This document shows, in pieces, positions 25,296 through 36,406 of a stretch of 64,000 nucleotides of DNA (position 1 is the first letter of the stretch; every line of letters begins with the position of its first letter). The notes below the pieces were generated by a model. The model did no database searches, was not told the DNA's origin, and saw only the letters and a list, made by a program, of their open reading frames with translations. Location: the NCBI GenBank assembly GCA_001574975.1, contig KQ965821.1:118714-182713 (forward strand), written 5' to 3'. The position numbers and the translations under genes are program-made. This stretch comes from Gonapodya prolifera JEL478 (Eukaryota > Monoblepharomycota > Monoblepharidomycetes > Monoblepharidales > Gonapodyaceae).

Positions 25296-27531
25296 CTAGT
25301 TCTTCTTTCCCTTCTTCCCACCCTTCTGGGCGTGCTCATTGGGAGCCGCCGCCGGAGGTGCGGCTACAGGCTGTGTTGCCTTCGGAGCTCCCGCCTTGCC
25401 TGGCTGAGACGACGATGGTCTGGACGTGGCCTCTTGTTTGGGAGCAGGTGCGGATGCGGAAGCCTGAGGTTGCTGTTGCTGTTGCTGGGGTTTAGGCGAC
25501 GCAGAGCGAGCGCGATCCTTCTTTGAAGTCTCGGGGGGTGCGAGTTGCTGTTGAGGCTGAGGTTGAGGTTGGGCGGCGGGCTTCGACTGGGCGTTCTGTT
25601 TGGCAGTTTGGGGCTGGGCTGATGCAGGCCTTGATGAGGCTGGCGTGGAAGTGTTGGAAGCAGGCATGGGCGCAGCGTTGGCAGCAGGCGCCTTGGATCC
25701 CGCCGAGCGACCACGCTCAGACTGCGCAGGTTGCTGAGAGGGCATCGATGCGGAAGGCTGAGTCTGGGCTTTGGGAGCCGAAGATTGTTGCTGCTTCTGA
25801 GGTTGAGGTTGAGCAGGGAGTTGTTGAGGTTTGGGAGTTGCGGCGGGTTGCTTTTGAGGTTGAGCAGCAGGTTGCTGCTGCGGTTTTGGGGCGACCGCGG
25901 GTTGCTTTTGAGGCGCTGAGGCTTTCTGCGCCTGTTGAGTCGGCGGAGCGGCACCTTGTTTCGCAGGCTGTGCAGACACAGGCCTCGAAGCTGGCGATGG
26001 CACCGGCGCCGGAGACGCCTTTGGGGCAGAGGAAGCGGAGGGAGCGGAGGTCATGGGTTTTGCAGATTGCGGTTTTGGGGCGGGAGCAGGAGTGGGAGAC
26101 GCCGATTTGGCGCGATCTTGAGAGGGCGCGGGTTTGGAAGCGGGTGCAGGTTTGGCGGATGCGGATTTGGGACGGCTGCGTTCGGCGGATTTGGAGCGAG
26201 TTGGGGCGGGAACGTTGATTCCCGGAACCTGAAGTGGAATGTTCTCGTTAGAATCACTAGACGAGTGCGTGAAGCGACAGGTGCACCGTGCTCACCATTC
26301 GGAGTGCGGCTTCGAACTTTTGGTACGCCGACATGAGGTGCGCGGCGACACCCTTGGCGACAGGTCCACCGTAAAGTCGTGATTCTGTTGTGGGGTTGTT
26401 GTAAGTCCCGATGTCGAATGAATTAAATCTAGTTCAAAAGCTTGCCTTGGCGTTCGAACCATTGGGCTTCGCGCTTCAATTCTTCAAGGAGGACTTTCCA
26501 GAGTTTCTTGAGGTCAGGAAACTTGGCGACTCCGGACTCCTTTTCAACGACAGGGACAGACTGTACGGAAGGGATGGGGGGCACATGAAACTCGAGCTTC
26601 ACAGCACGAAAACTCCTGCGACAGTCGACACCCACCTGGCCACGCATAAGAGCAAGCGCCTCGCAGTACTTCCTCGCCGCACCTCCAATTTCCTTTCCGT
26701 GAGCAGTCTGTGAGAGGTTCGTGCCGAGCCCGCGGAGTTCCGAGAGCAGCTTGTTTTCAAAGGCGCGCAGGTCGCGCGACTCGACGGCGACCGTGTTCAC
26801 TTCGGCCACGTTGGAGAATGCAGATTCGCCGTCGCCAAAGACGCTGGTTGATAGCGTGCCGGAAGATTGTGTCAGAATCGCAATCGCTCGACCACATCAT
26901 ATGAGGCGTGTGGCAACGAAAGCACATACCCAATAGTGCTTTCATCAATGACAGCGGCTACTTCCCAGCATGCGCGGAAGTTGCGAGCACGGTCAATGTC
27001 TTGGACCAGCTTGTCGGCAGCCGACTGGACGAGGTGGGCCTTGGGGTTTCCACTAGACTGGGGCGGGCGGCGATTGTCGTCAGCGTCAGGGGAAGATAAC
27101 TTGGAATTTGCATTGCCGATCAACTCACTTGCAGGAATGCTACGGCGTCCTTGGCCCTGCGAAGAGCGGACTCCTCCGCTTGGTGGACTTCTTCGTTGGT
27201 GGGCTTGCGCTGGTGCTTCCGGCTGGGTATTCGGAGACGGAGACAGGTGAGATATAATGAATTGTTGGTGCCATCATGAAGCCGGAACTCACAAAGTGGG
27301 CAACACCTCGGAGTCTGCAACAGAGACATCGAGCTAATGTGAGTGCAAGTAGATATGGACAGAGGGAGTCAGCCGAGCCCCGACGATGGCATGCGAGCGA
27401 GCATCCACCAACCTTGTTGTGGTAGGTCTATTATTCGGCAAGAAGTGATGAGCGATCAGCGATTCGGTGGAGATCCAACGGTGGAATGGACGAACTCGCA
27501 CCTGGTCAACGGTAACGTTCGATCCTGGCAT
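25296..27531 (-). CDS. unknown alpha-helical protein with Pro/Gln/Ala/Lys-rich tail
   Basis: Nine exons join in frame from MPGSNVTVDQ (ATG at 27531) to KGGKKGKKN and the stop at 25296. The N-terminal 250 residues are largely helical and charged (RKHQRKPTNEEVHQAEESAL, DIDRARNFRACWEVAAVIDE, LRAFENKLLSELRGLGTNLS), then FPDLKKLWKVLLEELKREAQ and KGVAAHLMSAYQKFEAALRM. The last 300 residues are low complexity, rich in Pro, Gln, Ala, Ser and Lys (QKQPA and QPQ repeats) and probably disordered. One intron has a GC donor (AAG then GCAAGC at 26445), a known minor class. I do not recognise the family; a vesicle- or RNA-associated scaffold would fit the composition, but there is no direct sign of it. Confidence 0.6.
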
Positions 27532-27813
27532 TTCGCAGAGTTTTGTTGGAGTTGCCGGCGATTCGAGACAGTGGAGAATGAAGTGGTCGCTCCATCGCTG
27601 GTTTATAAGGGAGACGCTGTGAAGATTTCGAAGGTGGCGAAGACCTTCGCCGACAATAAAAAACATTCCGTCCTCCGCTCATCAAGGCACTTTCGCTTCT
27701 CCAGAGTGTTGCGAAATGTATTGTTCAAAATAATAAATGAATAACGAATGCGTAATGAAGAATATACTGTGCAAAAAAAGCATGCGCGTTCTGGAATATG
27801 TACGTTCAAAAAG

Positions 27814-29398
27814 TCATGCCCCCGACGACGAGATACTCCTCGCCTTCCGCACCTGCTGGTCGGCACCAGGGTATGACGTTGCAGAATGCCAGTCCTGCTC
27901 CGTGTCATGTGATCCCAAACTATTGGCCGTCTTCTTTCCCGCCCCTGCTCCTCCCCCAGTGAACCATTCCTTGACTTTCGACCCCAACCCTCTCTTTTTC
28001 TTTGGATTTGGACCTCCTGGTCTTTGACCCTGCGAGGCGGAGGCGGAAGCGTGGAAGCTCGCTTCGCTAGGAAGCTGCAGGACACTCGAATTATGGGACG
28101 CGCCCAACCCCGTACCTTCGGTGCCTACCCTCGTGCTGCCAAGGCTTCCAGACGACGCCTCCATGTTGGACGTGTATCGCGTCGCTGTCCCCTTTCCAAA
28201 CTCCTCTGAGTCATTGGTGAGTTGACGGTTCATCTGGTGCTGCCGGCGAGCGCTCAGTCGGCGTTGCAAGGCAGCGACGTTCCAGCGGTACACGAAGTCG
28301 GGGAAGAAGGCCATGAAGTGATGGCTGGACGTCGGTTCGTTCGTCGAGAGCCAAATGAAGAGAAAGAGACACGGAGTTGAACTTTTGTGAAGCATTGGGG
28401 TGGTGACTCATGGTATAACTGACCTGTCGACGTATTCCCGAATCTAGGTTGGAAAGGAAAGCGGGATGTTAGCATTACCGTTCGCCATGACGTCGAGGCT
28501 CGAGTGACGCTCCCCGTCAACCCACCGTCACAATCTTCCCATGCCGCACGACAAAAATGAAATCTGGGGGGTTGGGCGTTGACGTTGGCGTTGACTGCAA
28601 ATTCAGTTCCCTACACACGACGTCAATGAAAAAGGCCGCACACCGCACCATGCTCCTGGTTGTACACACGGCCATCGTGCGTGACGCCCAGCGACTCTGC
28701 CTCGACATGGACTTTATCCCCTTCGCACGTATAATCCAGCGGCGTCATTCGGAACTCTTTGAATCGTGGAAGGAAGTCGTCGCATAGGTAGGAAAGGTAA
28801 GAGTCGTAGTCCATTGCTGGCGCGCCTGTTGGGATTTGGGTGGTGGTGGTACAAACACAACCATTGATGGTGAGTGTAGTGATTGGAACGTGTCAGATGA
28901 TCAGAATTAACACCAATCGTGCACCCCACAGAAGCTCCAGCTTGAACCGCCGCCCCGCCAGCGCCAAGTACGACCGCCCAAGTAAAAAACGTACTACGTA
29001 CCTATCGACTTTGGCAACAACTGCACCAGCAGCCTCTCTCTATCAACGAGCGTCTCCATCGCGTCCTGAATCCCTGGTCCCATCCGCTCCATGAACTGTC
29101 GCGCCACCTCTTTTTCTCTGCGTGATTCATTGTGTCGCGTCAGCGTCGTCTGGCGGCGCCGGAGAGAGCCGGAGCCCGAGGCACTGGCACCTGGGGCGCC
29201 CGGGGAGATTGCAATCGCAATCGCAGAGCCGGTCCCGCTCGAGTGCGAAATCGAGCGATGCGGGACCGCGAAAACGTGCGGCAAAGGCGAGGATGGGGGG
29301 ACGGGGGATGTAGGGGTGTACGGCAAGAACGCGAACGAGGAGAGGGAATCGCCCGTGTCCGACGTGATGCGTAGGTCGGGGCCCGTGGGAGCGCGCAT
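27814..29398 (-). CDS. NTF2/SnoaL-like domain protein with long tails
   Basis: The central exons encode a SnoaL-type (NTF2-like, cone-fold) domain: ARQFMERMGPGIQDAMETLV, then PRFKEFRMTPLDYTCEGDKV, HVEAESLGVTHDGRVYNQEH, a loop, and FIFVVRHGKIVTIREYVDS. The pattern of a G-R-x-YNQ turn followed by a V-R-x-GKI strand and REY is typical of that family. The N-terminus (about 85 residues from ATG 29398) is Ser/Pro/Gly-rich. The C-terminus (about 190 residues, ending DQQVRKARSISSSGA) is basic and Ser/Gly-rich with a Lys patch (PNPKKKRG). Five exons; the joins within the domain are in frame. Family members include isomerases, cyclases and pure binding proteins, so no reaction can be assigned. Confidence 0.65.
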
Positions 29399-30881
29399 CT
29401 GCGGGCGTGGGCGGATGGTCTCCGCGTCTGCGCCCGTCCGTCTGGGATGGGTGACGCTGAAATGTACCTTGCGTTCGGCCCCGTGGCGGTGGCTTTCCAG
29501 GTTCTATCTCGCCTTTTCGGAGCCTGGGCGAGATTCTGGAGTGGGTATCAGAGGTTGTCGTGGATGGATGGCTTGGTTTTGAATGCAAAAAGGCGGTGCA
29601 TGAGGGGATCGTCTTTGCATGGTTCGGATCCCAGAAAGGGGGCATGACATGGAGAAGAGGCGTGACAAAAACTAACATTTATTCCTCAGCTCAAAAAATG
29701 ACACGCATCCAACGAACATGACTCCTTGGTGCAGGTACTGGTGGTGCGTTTTTTCTGACCCCCCTCGTGAAACCGAGCATCGGAGTGTATCCCCGGGGCA
29801 CGATTACAGTTTACCTCGACAACTGCGCTTTCAGGCACCATCACGCATTCAGCCCTGTGACACCATCAGCTTGACTCGTTGTCGCGGTCGCATCTCCCTT
29901 CGCGTAATGCCCAAGCAGAGAGTCATTCTTCCGCTCTTTCAATGAGTGCAATTTTATACGGGGTGCCAAGACCGACGTTTACATCCGTGCAATGAAAAAG
30001 AGTGTCGTGTCGTGCAATTCTCATCAATTGGAATCTTGTGCATTGTGAATATTGATGATGACTGTGTGCACTGCCGAACGAGGAAAGCGAGCTTGCGCCA
30101 CAACCAGGTAAAACCCCTCTGATGATCGAAAAGCGACTTTATGTTTGGGGGTGGTCCACTGGGTGGTACTGTACCTGCGAGACGGAGAACACCCCTACAC
30201 GTCGTTCTTTGTCACTCTGTTCGCCGATCCCGCTTTCCCGCTACGTCCAATACAGCGCGACGCTCACCCTCTGCGAGAAAGCGGCGACATGCTCGCTTGT
30301 TCGCTCCGGCACGTCTGGAAACGTGAGCTATATTGACCCCATTCTTATCCAGGCATGTCTACTGGACAAGGTCGCTCGGTATCGGTATTGTAATCTCGGC
30401 CAGGCTCACACCGGACAGTTTCGATGTGTGGAAACTCTCGCGCCACCGCCACGGCGGATAAGTTATTGCAAGACCGGGAGGTCTTATACAACTTTGCCCC
30501 TCACCCTGTCAACCAGGAGTGCGTCAGAGGCGACGCCACGTCACGATCCGGAGCGATATGTGTAACATTGGTGCCTTGGTACCTGGTAGTCTGAAGACCC
30601 CAGCCAGAGTTGCATAAGGAAATGTTGTTTTATCAGTGAAAGTTGTCAACAAGCTCGAACGTTTTCGTCGCCACGATGATCTCGGGGCCTGGCTGCTTTT
30701 CCTCGCCCCGGATAAACGACAAAAGAGATCGTTGATGTGGCAGAGAACGTTGAGTGGTATCGTTGCGTGTTTCGGGGCAACAACCAGCGGTTTTGAAAGC
30801 GGACATATAACAGCGTGGAAAAATGATTTTATTTTTTATCCCGTCTGTATGCTACGGCACGGCACAAAGAACACCCAGTCT
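29399..30881. other. 1.5 kb spacer with unassigned open frames
   Basis: Overlapping plus-strand frames at 30122-30565 (one reads WVVLYLRDGEHPYTSFFVTL) have no recognised family or intron pattern and no clear stop context. They may be a diverged or small unknown gene. The rest shows nothing. Confidence 0.3.
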
Positions 30882-31465
30882 TCACTCCCTCGCCCCTTGA
30901 CCCATCTTGGTGCGCTTGTCGGGAGTACCGTCCTCCTTCAGGCCGTCTGCAAACAAACGCGAATCTGAATGAGCTCGTCTCCGCCAGTAGCGTGAAAAGG
31001 AAGTTACCGTGCTCTGTAGGCTTGTGCTTTCCGGTCCCTTGGTTGTGTTCGCCGACACCTGTTCGCCACCGAAATGTCAGCACCGTAATGATGACGTGTC
31101 ACAGTAAACACCGCAAGCAACCTTGAGAGCCCGACTTCCCTTTCCTCCGTCTCTATCTTTGACGCGTGGTGTGAACCGTGGGCGAGCTCTTCGGCGTTGG
31201 CGCGGTGGGCCTCGGATTCGTACTCTGTTCCGAACACACACGAATGAGCCATCGGCGACGAAAGACGACTTCACGCACTACCGTCCCACTCAAAAAAAGG
31301 CACCTTTAACGCGCTTGTCTGGGGTACCGTCCTCCTTCATACCCCCGTGCTCACTGGGCTTGTACTGGGAAAAGGTCGGACTCAGCGTCTGGCATCACGT
31401 CTTCGCGGAGGGTTCCGGCGCGGTACCTTCTCCTGTCCGCGTTGGCTTGCACCTCCAGAGCTCAT
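30882..31465 (-). CDS. small hydrophilic stress-type protein with duplicated KEDGTPDKR motif
   Basis: A short first exon (MSSGGASQRGQEK) is spliced to YKPSEHGGMKEDGTPDKRVK, then an exon with EYESEAHRANAEELAHGSHH, and a final exon pair giving HKPTEHDGLKEDGTPDKRTK before the TGA at 30884-30882. Two copies of KP(S/T)EH-x-G(M/L)KEDGTPDKR in about 110 residues resemble the small, charged, glucose- or stress-responsive fungal proteins of the Grg1/KGG type. Each motif copy is preceded by an intron, which suggests exon duplication. The acceptor phase at about 31070 is not settled. Such proteins usually lack catalytic function and are abundant in spores or starved cells (family knowledge). The start lies only 105 bases from the divergent TrmH gene. 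Confidence 0.55.
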
Positions 31466-31570
31466 TCTTGCTGTTTCTTGATGTGCGAATGTGGGTTTGG
31501 ACGGGTGTGGGTTTTCAATGGTTTTGTGCAGTGACTGCGTGATACTACATTTGATTTGCTTGTTTCCCTT
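31466..31570. promoter_or_regulatory. short divergent intergenic region
   Basis: Only about 105 bases separate the start codons of the KEDGTPDKR protein (minus) and the TrmH-type methyltransferase (plus). Both upstream regions must overlap here or extend into the neighbouring gene. No specific element was identified. Confidence 0.4.
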
Positions 31571-32916
31571 ATGTTCAGTCATTGGCCAACATCGATTCGA
31601 ACGCATGAGCTCAAGCGTCTCGCCAACATCACGAGCCGATTGTCGATAATCAATCCTCTCCTCCGGATCTCCAGAGCATCCTTCTCCGTCCCCAGCTCTT
31701 GCGAAACAATGGAACCTCGCCCGAGCGAAGAACCATCCCATCAGACGCCCTCCGCGGTGACATTCATCCCCGTTTCCGACGCATCTTCCCCCATCCTCGC
31801 TGACTACCGTGATCTGAAGAGTCCTTCTTTGCGCGAGAACGAGTTTCGAGGGCGAACGACTTTATTCATCGCAGAGGGCGAAACCGTCACGCGCACCGTT
31901 CTGTCAGAGGGGTCCTTGTACCCTGTGCGTAGCGTGATACTGACGGAGCATCACCGCGACAAGATGGCGGACGTTTGGGAAGACCTTACAAAGAGATTGG
32001 TGTCGACAACCACGAACGGCAGCGGCAATCAGCAGCAGGTGCCTATACCCATATATGTGGCACCACAGCCACTTCTTGAGCAACTCACGGGCTTTCATTT
32101 TCATCGTGGCGTGCTCGCGTCGGTCGACATTCCTCCACCACCACCCCTCACGGACATCCTCTCGACAAGCGATGTCGCCGTCGTGCTGCAACGGGTGAAT
32201 GGGATCGACAATGTCGGATCTATATTTCGCAATGTCGCTTGTTTGGCTGGCAAGGATAGAAGCTGCGTTCTCCTGACTCGCGACTGTTGCCACCCTTTGT
32301 ATCGGAAGGCGGTTCGTGTCAGTGTGGGACACGCTGCACGGGTACGCTTTGGTATTATTGATGGCTGGGACGAGTCCGCTCCTTCTCGTGACGATCACGA
32401 ACATGAGCAAGAGGACGACCCTTGGGAAGGACCAAGCGAAGGACAATATGCTGTCGGCAAAACGGTACGGACAAAGCCTACCAAGCGTGAACGAAAGCTG
32501 ATGCGACAAGAGTCCCGGAGAGCTACTGCCATAAATCAGGAAACTGAAGGAGACGTTGAAGCGAATCGTGCATCTGGAGATCCTCCACCAGATCCCCTCA
32601 CTCTTCTGGAGCAGCACGGTTTTACAACCATTGCGTTCACACCGAATCCACATGCCACCGACATCCGCTCCATCCCTCGTGGGTCTTTGGCAAAGCCCGC
32701 TATCATTGTCGGTGCTGAAGGGCCAGGGTGAGTTCTGGGCGAAGTCTTTCCGCTTGTCACTCACTTAGCAACCAGCGTCTACTTGTTCGCCGTGTTAGAC
32801 TGGACACCTCCACAATCCGTCGCGCTCAGCTGAAAATACGAATACCAATGGCAGAAGGAGCGGACTCTCTTAACGTTGCAACGAGCGTTGCAATAGCTCT
32901 CAGTTGGTTGGTGTAG
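31571..32916 (+). CDS. SpoU/TrmH-family RNA 2'-O-ribose methyltransferase
   Basis: Two exons (intron 32728-32798) give about 425 residues. An N-terminal substrate-binding region has the family start (FRGRTTLFIAEGETVTRTVL). Then come the SPOUT motifs: motif 1 QRVNGIDNVGSIFRNVACLA, motif 2 KPAIIVGAEGPG (split by the intron) and motif 3 RIPMAEGADSLNVATSVAIA, which builds the SAM-binding trefoil knot. An insertion of about 100 residues, acidic then basic (EQEDDPWEG and TKRERKLMRQESRR), lies between motifs 1 and 2 and is unusual in length. From the ATG at 31571 the N-terminus (MFSHWPTSIRTHELKRLANI) is basic and could be a mitochondrial presequence; a second ATG at 31711 would give a cytosolic form. 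Likely target is rRNA or tRNA. Confidence 0.88.
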
Positions 32917-33025
32917 TACGTAAATTATACGTCGAATCATGTACCATTCACTCAAATTACATTGAATACGGTAATACACACCAGATATCAAAATTGATGC
33001 AAAACTTTCCAGAACATCAAAGCAC

Positions 33026-36009
33026 TCAATCCCCTCTGAACCTCCGTTTGTCATCTCCGGGGCCTATGCTATCTATTTCCAATAACCTCTCTAATTTCGC
33101 GGTATCCATTGTTCGTTCAAAGCTTCTTCCTGGCGATCCGAAAGTAGGATCCGTCAGGGGGCTGCTCGCCGAGCTTCCTGTCCCTGGCAAATTTTCAATG
33201 CTCAATCGAACACCACGCCTGGGAGAGCTTCCGCTTGTGTCGCTCAGCCTCGCTGCACTTTGTGCAGAGTATGAACGCTGATATGGTGAGCCATTAGGTG
33301 CAGCGTGATTCCCACTCAGATTCGCAATGCTTCCTGTGATATCTCCGATTTTCTCCAACAGTTCATCAAAGTCAACTGGCCGATGAACAGGCATCGGCCC
33401 AGAGGGCGGTCTCCCGCTTGTCCGCTGAAGTTCCTCAACGTTCTGGTTGCTCCTAGATGAGACAGTTTGCTGTGAACCATTGGAGGCTCTATGATTACGA
33501 GTTGACGTAGTAGAACGGGATTGTTGAAGCGTTTGTGAAGCATTTGGCGGGGGTATCCCAGTTTCCGGAATCAAGCTCTCGACGTTTGCTTTGATCCTTC
33601 GTGAGAGGTCCCACAAAGACTGACCATACGCGAGATTAGGAGGCGGTGGTGTCTCCAAGCGTGTTGGTGATGATCTCAGATGCTTCACCAAAACAAACCT
33701 GTGAGTAATTGAGCCTATCGTTGACGTCATGGCATATAACCTCACCTGCAACTCCTCGTCAAGCCTTCGCACCTGCTCTAGCACCACCTTCTGCTTCTCC
33801 ACCGCGACCAGAAGCTGCCGCTCCTTATCGGCCAACTGCGCCTGCAGCGACCCAACCTGCCGCCTCAATGCAGTCTCCACCGCTTCCATCTCTGCCACTC
33901 GGGCGTCCAGGGCAAGAATGCGACCGGAGGCTTCGGAACTCTCCATCCGAAGTTTGGACAGCTCCTTTGAGAGCGCAGAAGTGTGCTGGGACTTGTGTTG
34001 CAGTTGAGATCGCGCACGAGCAAGCGCTTGAGAGAGTTCCTCGCATCGTCGCATGACGGAGGCGTGTTCCGCAGAGAGCGCGTCGAGCGCCGTGCTCTTC
34101 TCCGCCAATGAGTTTCGCAGGTGCGAGACTTCGTCCTCCATCGCGGACTTGGCCACTGTCAGTTTTTCTTGCAGCGAAAGGAGTTCGGAATGGGTTTGGG
34201 TTCGGTCTTTGGAGCGTTGCTGAAGTACAACGTTGATTGGAGAGCTTGACAGACATATGCCCCCATTGACGGGCCTTGACGCTCACCTCAGTCTCAACTT
34301 CCAACCGCTCTTCTGCAACAGTTGCCCTTTCCAAAGCGACACGCAATTCGTCCTCGAGCCGTTGTTTGTCGCGTCTCACCGATGTCTCCCTGTCCTTCAG
34401 ATCTTTCGCCTCCCTCTGTGCTTCTACGAGGGCCGTCCGCACTTCATCAAGCGTCTCGCTAAACTGGAGCAGTCGCTCCTTGTTCTCGTTCCTTCCCGCG
34501 TCCAAGTCTCGCCCCATGTCGAGGATTTCCCTGTCTCGATCCCGCAGCTCCATGACCAAGCCATCCTTCTCCGCTAATATCTTTGCCCTCTCTGTGGCCA
34601 ACCTGTCAATCTCTGCTGTGAGCGCGTCGTGGTCTTCCCGCGCTTGCTCAAGATTCTGCTGGACCGCGGATAGCTCCGACCTCTGCTTCTCAATAAGAGA
34701 TCCCGCCGCCCGGTTTGCTGACCTTGCTTCCGACAGTTCTTGCGACAGCCTTTCCATCCGCTGCTGCATCGCCGCACTTTCATCCTTCCGCCGGCCCAGC
34801 TCATGGTCCAGTTCCAGTTGTCTCATATCCAACTTCATCCGTGCCTCTCTCTCCGATACCCAATCTGCCTCCTTGGCCTTATACGCTTGCGCAAGGCGCT
34901 TCACCTCGCTCTCGCGCTGGGCCAGGTTGGCCTCAACATCCCCAAGCTTCACCTTGTAGGCTGCCTCGGCATCTGCAAGTAGCTCGTCGTGAGACGCAAC
35001 TGCGGACGCGAGCTCCCTCTTTCCCGCCTGTACCTGCTGCTCCAGTCCATGGGCGGTTGCAAGCCAGGTTGCGGAGTCCTTGTCGTATTTTGCCCGAGCC
35101 AAGGAGAGCTCCTTCTCTGCCGACGCGTGCTCCTCCGTCTTCACAATAAGCGCGCGTTGAAGAGCACGGAGCGCCGACTCGGATTTGCGCTTGGCGTGCT
35201 GGAGGTCACTCTGATGGTTGGTTTGGAGGGACCGTACATCAGCGAGGAGTTGCTGGTAGGATTGCTCGAGCGCCGCGTAGCGCGATCTCTCATCGGAGAG
35301 AGATTGAAGGAGCGTTTTGGTGGAGGTTTTGTACTGCGACAAAGATCAACAACACGTCATGAACAAATCGTCGGTAACATTCACTCACCCGCTCCTTATG
35401 GTCTTCTTCGCGCTTCACCAGCGAGGTCCAAGACTGTACTGGCGATTTCGACCGTCCGGAGGTTGATGATATCCCTCGGGTATGACGCCGGTTAGCAGAG
35501 CGTGACCCACCACAAGCATCCTTCTTGAGCACTCCTTTCCCGGGCATATGGGCGCTTTCGGACAGCGTTGTTGTAGATCGGGACTTACGTGACTCCACGG
35601 GAGGTGCAGATGTAATGGTTGTGTCCTCGAAAGAAGATACAAATGCTTGTTCTCCATCCCGAACCCATACGTGTGCCCTCGCCTCTTCCGCGGAGTCCGC
35701 AAAGCATACCGGCTCCTTAAACCTCTCTCTGTCTTTGTCCATTTCTCGAACTCGCGCTCGAAGCGCCGCCGAAGTGTCTATCTGGCGGTCCCTCTCCTTA
35801 TCATCAGAGCTGGGAAGGCGCGACCGCCTGTTCCGAGTCACAGAGCCTTTCTCCTGTTCATTGTCAGCTCCGCGACGTCTGCGCTGTTTGGGAGACTTCG
35901 ACAGTGACAGTTCTGATGCGAGCAGCCGAAGAACCTCGTCATCAGATGTCAGAAGTGACTCTGCCGATTCAGCTCGGTTCCATTGTTGTACAGGGGGATT
36001 CGGGGGCAT
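33026..36009 (-). CDS. large coiled-coil protein
   Basis: Four exons join to about 930 residues. Residues 1-205 are Ser/Arg-rich and probably disordered (start MPPNPPVQQWNRAESAES). From YKTSTKTLLQSLSDERSRYA to about residue 710 there is nearly continuous heptad-patterned coiled coil rich in Glu, Arg, Ala and Leu. The last exon (224 residues) is Ser/Asn/Pro-rich with one conserved-looking helix (PVDFDELLEKIGDITGSIAN). Composition and order fit a centrosomal, basal-body or Golgi-type structural protein, but no specific family was recognised. It is head to head with the RapGAP gene across about 400 bases. Confidence 0.65.
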
Positions 36010-36406
36010 CTTAGCCCAGCATCAATGCAATAAAGGTCTGCCCGGGATTCCCGATGATTTAGAAGCTCTCAGACGATTGAATCTAAGTCCGTTCACTTGG
36101 TGCTCAGGCCAAGATCGATAGTGCAACATTCTTGGTGCGGTAACCTTGGAGAATTGAACACCGATCCAGCCAGATTCACCCCTCGGACTTTCGGGAGCTC
36201 CCTTAGGATACCACTACTTTTAGAGGCTTCTTTGACTGACCGGAGGGACTGTCAGCTTAACATCATCTTCGCCGTTCAACGAAACTGTTAGTGCCGGCTG
36301 TCACACCGATCCACCAATCCCGTACGGATTCCATTCGAGCATTATCTCCGTCTGAAGGAATCAGTTCGAATTCATCGCCTTGATTCCAGCATCCCTCGAA
36401 CCCGCA
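36010..36406. promoter_or_regulatory. divergent intergenic region
   Basis: A 397-base spacer between the starts of the coiled-coil gene (minus) and the RapGAP gene (plus). No specific motif was identified; a further RapGAP upstream exon could lie here. Confidence 0.35.

Noticed and set aside
34276-34959. Ser/Arg-rich plus-strand frame of 227 residues
   Set aside because: Shadow of the coiled-coil gene; Glu/Arg/Leu codons on the minus strand read as Ser/Arg here.
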